Source: Peptostreptococcus faecalis (GTDB lineage: Bacteria; Bacillota; Clostridia; Peptostreptococcales; Peptostreptococcaceae). Taken from it: a stretch of DNA of 64,000 bases. The DNA lies in assembly GCF_900240845.1 (NCBI RefSeq), contig NZ_OERU01000001.1, positions 641,079 through 705,078 on the forward strand. The letters run 5' to 3'. Made by a program: the position numbers and the translations under genes. Shown one piece after another: positions 56,204-63,937 of this stretch (the first letter of the stretch is position 1; every line of letters starts with the position of its first letter). A model generated the notes under the pieces. The model had not been told where the DNA came from. It was given only the letters and a program-made list of their open reading frames with translations, and ran no database searches.

Positions 56204-56956
56204 TTAATTACCATCCAATATAGCTTTTGAAAGAACAGATCCAATAGAATCATTTATTACTAAATCAGCATTTTTATCAACTGAAGTCGATGACTTATTG
56301 ATTAATACTAAATACTTTCCTTTAAAATAGCTAAGAAATCCAGCTGCAGGATAAACTACTAGAGATGTCCCTCCTACAATTAACATATCAGCATTTGATA
56401 TAGCATTTATAGATTTATTTATTGTGTAGTCATCCAAACTCTCTTCATACAAAACAACGTTTGGCTTTATAATAGAGCCACAATTTTCACATTTTGGTAT
56501 AGGTCCAGATAACTTTATAAACTCTTCAAGAGAATAAACTCTATTACATCCAGTACAAATATTTTCATGAGCACTACCATGGAGTTCGTATACATTTTTA
56601 CTTCCAGCTGCTTGGTGAAGCCCGTCTACATTTTGGGTAATAATAGCTTTTAATTTTCCTTGTTCTTCAAGTTTGCTCAAAGCTATATGAGCCTTATTAG
56701 GCTTTGCATTAGAATAAACTAGATTATCTTTATAAAAAGCAAAAAAATCTTCTGGATAGTGATTAAAAAAAGTGTGAGAAACTAGTTGTTCCGGAGAAAA
56801 GTGTTTATTCAACTTTTTATTAAAAATACCATTTGAACTTCTGAAATCTGGAATATTCGATTCTGTAGATACACCAGCTCCTCCAAAAAAAACAATATTG
56901 TTTGATTCTTCTATATAATTTTTTAATTTTGTTATTTTTTCACTACACATAGTCAT
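56204..56956 (-). CDS. cobB: NAD-dependent protein deacylase, sirtuin family
   Basis: The enzyme removes acyl groups from lysine using NAD. The 250 residues have FFGGAGVSTESNIPDFRS, TQNVDGLHQAAGSKNVYELHG with catalytic His, zinc cysteines in ICTGCNRVYS and PKCENCGSIIKP, and VVGGTSLVVYPAAG. The ATG has no ribosome site at normal distance: the strong AAGGAGG lies about 37 bases upstream (56994-57000) with a hairpin in between. An alternative in-frame Met is two codons in. Confidence 0.95.
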   Translation of the reverse strand: MTMCSEKITKLKNYIEESNNIVFFGGAGVSTESNIPDFRSSNGIFNKKLNKHFSPEQLVSHTFFNHYPEDFFAFYKDNLVYSNAKPNKAHIALSKLEEQGKLKAIITQNVDGLHQAAGSKNVYELHGSAHENICTGCNRVYSLEEFIKLSGPIPKCENCGSIIKPNVVLYEESLDDYTINKSINAISNADMLIVGGTSLVVYPAAGFLSYFKGKYLVLINKSSTSVDKNADLVINDSIGSVLSKAILDGN

Positions 56957-56958
56957 TA

Positions 56959-57000
56959 CTAATTTTTAAGATAAAATTCTTAAAAGATTAGATCCTCCTT
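56959..57000 (-). promoter_or_regulatory. Hairpin between Shine-Dalgarno and start of cobB
   Basis: On the minus strand AAGGAGG is followed by AT, then a stem of 13 pairs (CTAAT and TTTTAAGA with TCTTAAAA and ATTAG, one bulged C, ATTTTA loop), then TA and the ATG. Folded, the ribosome site would sit about 4 bases from the start codon. A 5-codon frame MRRRI begins just upstream and stops inside the stem. Confidence 0.5.
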
Positions 57001-57048
57001 CTCATATAATTTTATAGTAGCAGTAATTATCTTAATTTAAATTATATC

Positions 57049-57089
57049 ATAAAAAAAGACACTGCTACAAATTTGTATATAGCAGTGTC
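57049..57089 (-). terminator. Terminator of queT
   Basis: GACACTGCTA pairs with TAGCAGTGTC around a 12-base loop; on the minus strand a run of seven T follows. Confidence 0.9.
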
Positions 57090-57101
57090 ATCTAATAAAA
57101 A

Positions 57102-57563
57102 TTAGTCTAATAAAGTTGTTTTTTCTTTAATTCTTTTGAATACAACAGCTCCAAATAGATTAACCACAATTTGGCCAGCAAAAACAGCTAAAGCAGTTGC
57201 TAAGAATGGTATATTTGAAAGTATTGAAATTTCTGCACCTACCAATATTCCGCAAAGAATTGCATAAATACTTGCGTTTATATAGACGTTTTTAAGATAG
57301 TAGCTAATTGTATAAGATATTACACAAATTAAAACACCTACAAATACATCAATTAGTCCAAATTCGCTATACATATTCGCTAAAAATACTCCAACTGTTA
57401 TTGAAGGAATGTATTTTCTGTTGAAAAAAGGAATTACGGATAAAAATTCACTAAACCTAAATTGAACCGCTCCATAGCTTAGAGGGTTGACTAAGGTTAG
57501 TACTACATATAATGCACATATAAGAGCATTTACAACCAATTCATTTAAAGTTAATTTTTTCAT
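57102..57563 (-). CDS. queT: Queuosine precursor ECF transporter S component QueT
   Basis: The 153-residue protein has about five hydrophobic segments and the family features NALICALYVVLTLVNPLSYG and VQFRFSEFLSVIPFF, which match QueT. It would act with the shared ECF energizing module (not in this window) to import a queuine precursor. A preQ1-I-like riboswitch lies directly upstream, which supports the substrate. It is a single gene between riboswitch and terminator. Confidence 0.94.
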   Translation of the reverse strand: MKKLTLNELVVNALICALYVVLTLVNPLSYGAVQFRFSEFLSVIPFFNRKYIPSITVGVFLANMYSEFGLIDVFVGVLICVISYTISYYLKNVYINASIYAILCGILVGAEISILSNIPFLATALAVFAGQIVVNLFGAVVFKRIKEKTTLLD

Positions 57564-57565
57564 AT

Positions 57566-57612
57566 TACCTCCTAGTTTTATTTATTGACAGGATGGTTTC
57601 GAACTGTCATTA
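57566..57612 (-). promoter_or_regulatory. preQ1-I-like riboswitch controlling queT
   Basis: On the minus strand GACAG pairs with CTGTC around TTCGAAACCATC, followed by an A-rich tail and ACTAGGAGG. This is the small H-type pseudoknot plan of class I preQ1 aptamers, whose tail pairs with the loop and sequesters the ribosome site. Here the tail contains the queT Shine-Dalgarno, so control would be translational. Confidence 0.8.
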
Positions 57613-57778
57613 TTTAATATCCTAAAAAATATTATTGCAATAGTGTTTAATATTTAATATATAAAATACTATATTGATCAATAAGAAAAGGACAAATACT
57701 AGAATATTATATAATTAAAAGTAAAAAAAGGAAAGAAGTTTTTCGATTTTTTACAGTATCTAGTGAATATGTAACTAT

Positions 57779-57831
57779 TTTGTAAACAAAAGATACTTTT
57801 TGTTTACAAAGTTGTAATTATTTGCTATAAT
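57779..57831 (+). promoter_or_regulatory. Promoter with overlapping 13-bp inverted repeat (candidate operator)
   Basis: TTTGTAAACAAAA (57779-57791) and TTTTGTTTACAAA (57798-57810) are perfect inverted repeats separated by 6 bases. The second arm contains the -35 TTTACA (57803-57808), 17 bases from the extended -10 TGCTATAAT (57823-57831). A dimeric regulator bound here would block RNA polymerase. The rest of 57613-57778 is AT-rich without clear elements. Confidence 0.75.
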
Positions 57832-57865
57832 AATCGTATTATATGTTCGAAAAGGAGTGATAAAC

Positions 57866-59365
57866 TTGAATATGAGACTAGCTCTATCAACGCTGGCAGT
57901 TCTTCCACTACTTGGAGTTTCTGTATCAGCAACTGGGCAAACAGGAACTATAAAGTTTGAATTTGTGAATATAAGAGTAAATCCTGGTGCAGATCAAGAT
58001 GTAAGTTTTGTTCTGAAAAAGGGAGATAAAGTTGAAATATTATCTAATAGTGACGGTTGGTTAAATATAAAAAGCAATAAAAAAGTAGGTTGGGTAAAAG
58101 AAGATGCAATATCTATGCAAGCTCAATCTGAAAAGGCAAATAATATAAAGACAGCCCCTGCTTCTAATAAAACGAAGATAGTAAACAACAGTGTACTAAA
58201 CTTTAGAAAAGCTGCAAGCACGAGTAGTGGTATTATTAGCGTCTTAAAACAGGGAGATAAAGTAAAAATACTAGAAGAAGGCGTAAGCTGGACAAAGATA
58301 GAATTCAATGGAAATACAGGATATGTTTCCACTAAATTTCTAGCTGATGATAATAGTGGCGGTGAATCTAATTCTTCAGAAATAATGGAAGTAACATCTA
58401 CTAAACTGACTGTTAGAAAGAGTATGAATGCAACTAGTGAAAAACTTTTTGACTTAAAAAAAGGTGATAAGGTTCAATTTATATCTTCTAGCAATGGATG
58501 GTATAAGATTAAATTTGATGGCAAAGAAGGATATGTTTCTTCATATTATGTAGAAGAAACTGGGGAAACTATACTTAATGATGAAGAAACTTCTGTTGAT
58601 GAGTCTGGAACAGACGAATCATCTAACCCACCAAAACAGTCTACTAGTGGAGAAATAAACTATGTTGATATGGGAATGACACTTTCTAGTCATGTTGACT
58701 TGCAATTAGCAAAGTCTCTTAACGTGGATACTCAAAATGGGGGGCAAAAAGTAACTAAAGATGTGCTAACAAAATATATGGATCCAAACAACTATAGCGA
58801 TTCAGAAGGTATGATGCAATTTGCACAATTAAATCAGTATACTGAAGATTTGACGGCATCTCAGCTTAATAGTTATTTAAATAAATATTGTAAATCTGGA
58901 AATGTTTTTTATAATCAAGGTCAGGCATTTATTAATGCGGCTAAAAAGAATAATGTGAATGTACTTTATTTAGTTGCACATTCTATGATAGAAACAGGGT
59001 ACGGAAGCTCAGCTCTTGCTAAAGGTACTGTATACAATGGAAAGACAGTGTACAATTTCTTTGGAATTGGAGCAGTAGATGGTAATGCTTTGGCTGGAGG
59101 GTCTGCTACAGCATATAAAAATGGATGGACAAGTGTTGCTGCAGGTATTGATGGAGCAGCATCTTGGATAGCAAGTAAATATATCCATAATTCAACATAC
59201 AATCAGAATACATTATATGACATGAAATGGTCTACAAACTACACTTGGCATCAATATGCTAGTGACGTTGCATGGCCAAGTAAAATAGGAAAGAAGATAA
59301 GCGAAATAGGTAGTTATTCTTCTAATTTAGGGGCAATGAATTACAAGGTTCCGCAGTATAGATAA
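57866..59365 (+). CDS. Secreted SH3b-repeat N-acetylglucosaminidase (autolysin)
   Basis: From TTG at 57866, 8 bases after AAAGGAG, the protein has 499 residues. It has a signal peptide (RLALSTLAVLPLLGVSVSATG), three bacterial SH3 domains (about 25-85, 105-165, 175-230), a Ser/Thr/Glu-rich linker, and a glucosaminidase domain (about 285-480) with VLYLVAHSMIETGYGSSALAKG, where the Glu is catalytic, cited here as SMIETGYGSS. It would cut peptidoglycan glycan strands outside the cell, with SH3 domains binding the wall. Nearby GTG and ATG starts have poor spacing. Confidence 0.93.
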   Translation: MNMRLALSTLAVLPLLGVSVSATGQTGTIKFEFVNIRVNPGADQDVSFVLKKGDKVEILSNSDGWLNIKSNKKVGWVKEDAISMQAQSEKANNIKTAPASNKTKIVNNSVLNFRKAASTSSGIISVLKQGDKVKILEEGVSWTKIEFNGNTGYVSTKFLADDNSGGESNSSEIMEVTSTKLTVRKSMNATSEKLFDLKKGDKVQFISSSNGWYKIKFDGKEGYVSSYYVEETGETILNDEETSVDESGTDESSNPPKQSTSGEINYVDMGMTLSSHVDLQLAKSLNVDTQNGGQKVTKDVLTKYMDPNNYSDSEGMMQFAQLNQYTEDLTASQLNSYLNKYCKSGNVFYNQGQAFINAAKKNNVNVLYLVAHSMIETGYGSSALAKGTVYNGKTVYNFFGIGAVDGNALAGGSATAYKNGWTSVAAGIDGAASWIASKYIHNSTYNQNTLYDMKWSTNYTWHQYASDVAWPSKIGKKISEIGSYSSNLGAMNYKVPQYR

Positions 59366-59380
59366 TATATATTTTAAATA

Positions 59381-59416
59381 AAAATCATCACTTAATTATA
59401 AGGTGATGATTTTTTA
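59381..59416 (+). terminator. Terminator after the autolysin gene
   Basis: AAAATCATCAC pairs with GTGATGATTTT around an AT loop, followed by T bases. Confidence 0.9.
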
Positions 59417-59511
59417 TTCTAAATTTTACTATTAGTATAAGTAAAAAAATCGTATAATTCTTTTATAAAAGTTAGATTTTAACATCCTTATCAAAAAAAT
59501 GTATAAATATA

Positions 59512-59540
59512 TTGTTAAAATATAATATTTATGTTATCAT
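59512..59540 (+). promoter_or_regulatory. Promoter of the candidate small RNA
   Basis: TTGTTA at 59512-59517 and TATCAT at 59535-59540 are separated by 17 bases; transcription would begin near 59547. Confidence 0.55.
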
Positions 59541-59546
59541 ATATAA

Positions 59547-59712
59547 ATGGTGCCAGACCATGTGGGATGTAATTTTTAAATGTTTTTTAGTTACATCGAT
59601 TTCCTTTAATTAAATTAATATATTTCCTATTAAATTGATTAATGCGTTCAAGATAATTAGTATTTTACTAGAGTATCTTGAAAAGGAGTTCCTTTGGGAA
59701 CTCCTTTTTTTA
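59547..59712 (+). ncRNA. Candidate structured small RNA or leader
   Basis: The promoter-to-terminator unit of about 165 bases encodes no protein. Visible helices: TGGT/ACCA at the 5' end, GATGTAA (59566) with TTACATC (59591), CAAGATA (59649) with TATCTTG (59674), and the terminator AAGGAGTTCC (59683) with GGAACTCCTT then a T-run. The middle holds two related stretches opening with TTTCCT. I do not recognise the family. It could be an independent RNA or an attenuating leader of the rhodanese gene 180 bases downstream. The remaining bases to 59893 are AT-rich, with a TATAAT at 59859. Confidence 0.55.
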
Positions 59713-59893
59713 TGTTTATATATATTTGTATATTCAAATTTACTTAAATAAAATTATTTGAATGAGTTTATACCTTAGAATTGTTTTTTTCAATATTTCA
59801 GACAGTATGAATAGGTAAATATAATAGAAGAGAATATAAAATAGATGATTTTAATTGATATAATAGTAATAATTATAAAAAGGGGGAGAGACT

Positions 59894-60862
59894 ATGAAGG
59901 TTACGTTTGGAAAGAAAACGTTATTAATGTTGTTTACGGTATTGTTTAGCTTATCTGTTGTAGGATGTGCAAAAACTAATACTTCAACAGATAACAATTC
60001 AAAAGAAGAAAAGGTGGCAACTACAAAAGATGATTATTCGTTTGATGATAATGACTATTTAACGAGTATCTCTTGGTTAGAAAAGAATATGAAAGAAAAT
60101 GACAAGTTGCTAATTATTGATGCAAGAACCGACAAAGAGTATGGAAAAGGGCATATACCAGGAGCTATTAATGTAAGTTGGCAAATGCTCGCTAAAATGG
60201 ATGGAAAAGCAGGAGACAAGGACTGGGGGACACTTCAAGATGCTGCAACGCTATCTAAAACTCTTGGTGATCTAGGTATTTCAAAAGAGAAACAAGTAGT
60301 TGTCTATGGAAATAAAGATGCATGGGGAGAAGATGGAAGAGTAGTATGGTCATTAAAAAGAGCTGGTATAGATGCTAGAATGCTCAATGGAGGGATAGAT
60401 CTTTGGTCATCAGAAAAAAAGGATGTTACAAAAGATATTCCTGAAATTAAAAAGGTAGAAGTAAAAATAGATAAGATAGATCCAGATATTAATATTTCTA
60501 CAGATGAGTTAAAAAAAGAATACGATAACTTGAAAATAATTGATACTAGAGAAAAAGATGAGTATGATGGTGCGACTAAATTTGGGGAAGCAAGAGGTGG
60601 ACATTTACCAAAATCTATAAACATACCATTTAATAAGTTCTACAATGATGATGCAACAATAAAAAGCAATGATGAAATCATAAAAATAATGGATGAATCT
60701 GGAATCAAAAAAGACGATGATATAGTTACGTATTGTACTGGTGGAATAAGATCTGCTCATATGGCTTTAGCGCTTAAAAATGCAGGTTATGAAAAAGTAA
60801 GAAATTACGATTCATCTTTTTATGAATGGGCTGCTGATGAGTCAAACGAAGTCGTAAAATAG
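59894..60862 (+). CDS. Double-rhodanese lipoprotein (thiosulfate sulfurtransferase-like)
   Basis: The 322-residue protein has a lipoprotein signal with lipobox LSVVGC (Cys about 25), so it is anchored outside the membrane. Two rhodanese domains follow. The first has LLIIDARTDKEYGKGHIPGA but lacks a cysteine in its active loop (VVVYGNKDAWGEDGR). The second has IIDTREKDEYDG and the loop VTYCTGGIRSAH with the sulfur-carrying cysteine. This inactive-active pairing is standard for two-domain sulfurtransferases. A donor such as thiosulfate is presumed. GGGGGAG precedes the ATG. A terminator follows, so it is monocistronic. Confidence 0.93.
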   Translation: MKVTFGKKTLLMLFTVLFSLSVVGCAKTNTSTDNNSKEEKVATTKDDYSFDDNDYLTSISWLEKNMKENDKLLIIDARTDKEYGKGHIPGAINVSWQMLAKMDGKAGDKDWGTLQDAATLSKTLGDLGISKEKQVVVYGNKDAWGEDGRVVWSLKRAGIDARMLNGGIDLWSSEKKDVTKDIPEIKKVEVKIDKIDPDINISTDELKKEYDNLKIIDTREKDEYDGATKFGEARGGHLPKSINIPFNKFYNDDATIKSNDEIIKIMDESGIKKDDDIVTYCTGGIRSAHMALALKNAGYEKVRNYDSSFYEWAADESNEVVK

Positions 60863-60914
60863 ATATATCGAAGTAAAATAAGGGAATATAAATTTAACAA
60901 AAAAATATAAAACA

Positions 60915-60964
60915 AAAATAGTGGGGTGTTTTCATGTATACAGAAAATATCTCACTATTTTTTA
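60915..60964 (+). terminator. Terminator after the rhodanese gene
   Basis: AAAATAGTG pairs with CACTATTTT, with TGTTTTC and GAAAATA pairing inside, then a T-run. From here to the acc promoter (60965-61137) I see only AT-rich sequence. Confidence 0.82.
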
Positions 60965-61137
60965 TGAAAAATAAATAGCAAATTTAAAAATTATAGATGC
61001 TTATTATTCTTAACACAAAATACTAACTGCATAATGAAATTATGAATAGTTACAGCAAATACAAGTAATTAGAATGGATTTTATAAAATGAAACGTTAAA
61101 AAATAGCAATAAATTACTTTGTCTATCAAAATAAATA

Positions 61138-61166
61138 TTGACATAAAAAAAGTATAGGAATATAAT
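61138..61166 (+). promoter_or_regulatory. Promoter of the acc operon
   Basis: Consensus TTGACA (61138-61143) and TATAAT (61161-61166) with 17-base spacing, 53 bases before accB. Confidence 0.9.
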
Positions 61167-61180
61167 ATTTAATATATTAC

Positions 61181-61193
61181 TTTGAGTACCAAA
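61181..61193 (+). promoter_or_regulatory. Palindromic site TTTGAGTACCAAA, candidate fatty-acid operator
   Basis: The word is a near-perfect inverted repeat just downstream of the predicted transcription start. It resembles the FabT pattern TTTGA-N3-TCAAA with one change and also includes AGTACC, part of the FapR pattern. Repressor binding here would block early transcription. Confidence 0.45.
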
Positions 61194-61219
61194 TTAAAAA
61201 ATGAATTGAGGATAGTGTA

Positions 61220-61708
61220 ATGGAGATAAAATTTATAAAACAATTAGCTTTGATAATGGAAGAAAGCGGATTAGAAGAATTAGATTATCATGATGAATCA
61301 GGAAAAATAAAGTTGAAAAAGAAGAACAAAAGCAAATTCAAGAGAAATAATTTAAAGTGTCAAAATAAAAAAGAAATAAATTACGATGAAAATATAGAAA
61401 ATACAGGCGAAGATATTCGTATAGATGAGGAGGCTTGCGTAGACTCCGAATCTGAAAAAAAAGAAAATTTAAGTAAAATAGATTCAAATATAATAGGAAC
61501 TTTCTATGATAAACCATCTCCAGATGAACAAAAATTTGTAAATAAAGGTGATATTGCCAAAAAAGGAGATGTTTTGTGCATAATAGAATCTATGAAACTT
61601 ATGAATGAAATTAAAGCACCATACGACTGTGAAGTAGTAAATATATTAGTTCAAGATCAAGAGATAGTCGAATTTGGTCAAACTTTGTTTGAAGTAAAGG
61701 AGATTTAA
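61220..61708 (+). CDS. accB: Biotin carboxyl carrier protein of acetyl-CoA carboxylase
   Basis: The 162-residue protein carries the biotin that shuttles carboxyl groups. The N-terminus has KQLALIMEESGLEELDY as in AccB, then a charged, low-complexity linker, and a C-terminal biotinyl domain with ESMKLMNEIKAP, in which the Lys is biotinylated, and the thumb-like PDEQKFVNKGDIAKKGD. It is the first gene of the acc operon. Confidence 0.97.
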   Translation: MEIKFIKQLALIMEESGLEELDYHDESGKIKLKKKNKSKFKRNNLKCQNKKEINYDENIENTGEDIRIDEEACVDSESEKKENLSKIDSNIIGTFYDKPSPDEQKFVNKGDIAKKGDVLCIIESMKLMNEIKAPYDCEVVNILVQDQEIVEFGQTLFEVKEI

Positions 61709-61715
61709 CTGTGAT

Positions 61716-63071
61716 ATGTCTAGAGATATAAAAAAAGTGTTAGTAGCGAATCGAGGAGAAATAGCAGTCAGAGTAATAAGAACTTTAAAAGATATGGGAA
61801 TTAAAAGCGTAGCTGTCTGTTCAGATGTTGATAGAGATTCTTTGCATACTAGGATTGCTGATGAGTGTATTTGCATAGGACCAAGAAATTCTAAAGATAG
61901 CTATTTGAATAAAATACAGGTAATAAATGCAGCTATAATAACTGGATCGGATGCAATTCATCCTGGATTCGGTTTTTTATCTGAAAATGCCAATTTTGCT
62001 AAAATGTGCGATATATATAATATTAAATTCATTGGTCCAAATAGCAAGGTAATTGACATAATGGGCAACAAAGATATATCTAAGCAAATTATGAAAGAAG
62101 CAGGTGTACCTGTTGTTCCAGGATCTGATGGAGTGGTAGATAATTTAGCAGAAGTATCTAAAATTGCAAAAGACATAGGTTATCCAATAATTATCAAAGC
62201 AAGATCCGGCGGCGGAGGCAAAGGCATGAGAATTGTAAATAAAGAAAATGAATTAGAACATGCTTTTAACTCTGCTAAAAAAGAGGCTGAAAATGCTTTT
62301 GGAGATGATGGAGTATATGTTGAAAAATATATTGAATCACCTAGGCATATAGAGGTACAGATTATGGCTGATGAATTTGGAAATGTAGTCCATCTTGGTG
62401 CAAGAGACTGTTCAATACAAATGAATCATCAAAAAGTTATAGAAGAGGCTCCTCCTAGAGCTATTAAGGAAGAACTTTTGGATTATTTGTATAAAATTTC
62501 AATTGATGCAGCAAAGCACGTAAAGTACACGAATGCAGGAACAATGGAGTACTTGGTTTCAAAAAACGATGAAGTCTACTTTATGGAAATGAATACAAGA
62601 ATACAGGTTGAACATCCTATCACTGAGATGATTACAGGAGTAGACATAGTTAGAGAACAGATAAATATTGCATCTCAAAAAAAATTGTCATTTAAGCAAG
62701 AAGATGTAAATATAAAAGGACATGCAATAGAATGTAGAATAAATGCCTACGATTCAAAAAATTCTTTTTTACCTAGTATAGGTACAATCAGCGGCTTAAA
62801 TATGCCAGGTGGTTATGGAGTAAGAGTAGATAGTTCTATATATCAGGGATATAAGATACTTCCTTTTTATGATTCTATGTTAGCAAAAGTGATATCTTTT
62901 GGAAACTCAAGAGAAGAATCTATTAGCATAATGAAAAGAGCTTTAAGCGAATTTATAATAGAAGGAGTAGAAACAAATATTGATTTTAACAAAGAGTTGT
63001 TTGATGATGAAAATTTCAAAAAAAATCAATATGATACTTCATACTTAGAATCTAAGATAGAGAGGAGGTAG
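61716..63071 (+). CDS. accC: Biotin carboxylase
   Basis: The enzyme carboxylates biotin with ATP and bicarbonate. The 451 residues are of family length: KVLVANRGEIAVRVIRT at the start, ATP-grasp glycine loop KARSGGGGKGMRIV, RDCSIQMNHQKVIEEAPP, and MEMNTRIQVEHPITEM with catalytic Glu and Arg. It starts 8 bases after accB. The AAAGGAG site is 12-13 bases from ATG, slightly long. Confidence 0.98.
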   Translation: MSRDIKKVLVANRGEIAVRVIRTLKDMGIKSVAVCSDVDRDSLHTRIADECICIGPRNSKDSYLNKIQVINAAIITGSDAIHPGFGFLSENANFAKMCDIYNIKFIGPNSKVIDIMGNKDISKQIMKEAGVPVVPGSDGVVDNLAEVSKIAKDIGYPIIIKARSGGGGKGMRIVNKENELEHAFNSAKKEAENAFGDDGVYVEKYIESPRHIEVQIMADEFGNVVHLGARDCSIQMNHQKVIEEAPPRAIKEELLDYLYKISIDAAKHVKYTNAGTMEYLVSKNDEVYFMEMNTRIQVEHPITEMITGVDIVREQINIASQKKLSFKQEDVNIKGHAIECRINAYDSKNSFLPSIGTISGLNMPGGYGVRVDSSIYQGYKILPFYDSMLAKVISFGNSREESISIMKRALSEFIIEGVETNIDFNKELFDDENFKKNQYDTSYLESKIERR

Positions 63072-63082
63072 GCAACTAGGAT

Positions 63083-63937
63083 ATGATTTTAGAGCATTTT
63101 AAAAGAAAAAAATATAAACCAGCTAAACATATTAACATACAACCTAATTATATAGAAAAGTGTCCAAAATGTGAAAACATGGTTTTTAAAGATGATATAG
63201 ATTTAAGCAAAAAAGTATGCCCTCACTGTGGAAATTATTTCAGTATGAGTGCAAAAGAAAGAATAGAGAGTGTTATAGAAAAAGATAGCTTTGTTGAATA
63301 TTTTAAAGAAAAGAAAATTAGAGATCCACTAAATTTTCCTAAATATAGAGACAAGCAAGAAAAGCTTAGAACATCTCTAAAACAAGACGAAGCCGTAGTA
63401 TGTGGAACAGGTAAAATAAATAATAATAAAGTCGTCATAGCAGCCATGGATACAAACTTTATGATGGGTAGCATGGGAACGACGGTTGGAGAGAAGATTA
63501 CTAAGACGATAGAGCTTTCTATTAAGAAAAAATTACCTCTTATTATTTTTTCGGCTTCTGGAGGAGCGAGAATGCAGGAAGGTATGTTCTCACTTATGCA
63601 GATGGCAAAGACATCTCAGGCAATAGGTAAGCTATCCAAAAATAATTTGCTGTTTATATCGATAATGACTAATCCGACAACTGGTGGAGTAAGTGCAAGT
63701 TTTGCTAGCCTTGGTGATATTATGATAGCAGAAAAAGGTGCTTTAATAGGATTTGCAGGTCCAAGAGTAATACAACAGGTTACAGGGACAGTATTGCCAG
63801 AAGGATTCCAGAGAGCTGAATTTTTATTGGATCATGGGTTAGTTGATATGGTAGTAACAAGAGAAAATATGAAATATACATTAGATAATATTTTGAAGAT
63901 ACATTTAAAAAATAAAAAGAGGGGGATATTGCGTTGA
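63083..63937 (+). CDS. accD: Acetyl-CoA carboxylase carboxyltransferase beta subunit
   Basis: AccD with AccA transfers the carboxyl group to acetyl-CoA. The 284 residues have the N-terminal zinc ribbon KCPKCENMVFK and VCPHCGNYF, then the crotonase-like core with FSASGGARMQEGMFSLMQM and PTTGGVSASFASLGD. It follows accC by 11 bases with GGAGG. The stop overlaps the proposed accA start. Confidence 0.98.
   Translation: MILEHFKRKKYKPAKHINIQPNYIEKCPKCENMVFKDDIDLSKKVCPHCGNYFSMSAKERIESVIEKDSFVEYFKEKKIRDPLNFPKYRDKQEKLRTSLKQDEAVVCGTGKINNNKVVIAAMDTNFMMGSMGTTVGEKITKTIELSIKKKLPLIIFSASGGARMQEGMFSLMQMAKTSQAIGKLSKNNLLFISIMTNPTTGGVSASFASLGDIMIAEKGALIGFAGPRVIQQVTGTVLPEGFQRAEFLLDHGLVDMVVTRENMKYTLDNILKIHLKNKKRGILR

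Noticed and set aside
59547-59712. 6S RNA
   Set aside because: The two ends do not pair into the long closing stem required for 6S RNA.
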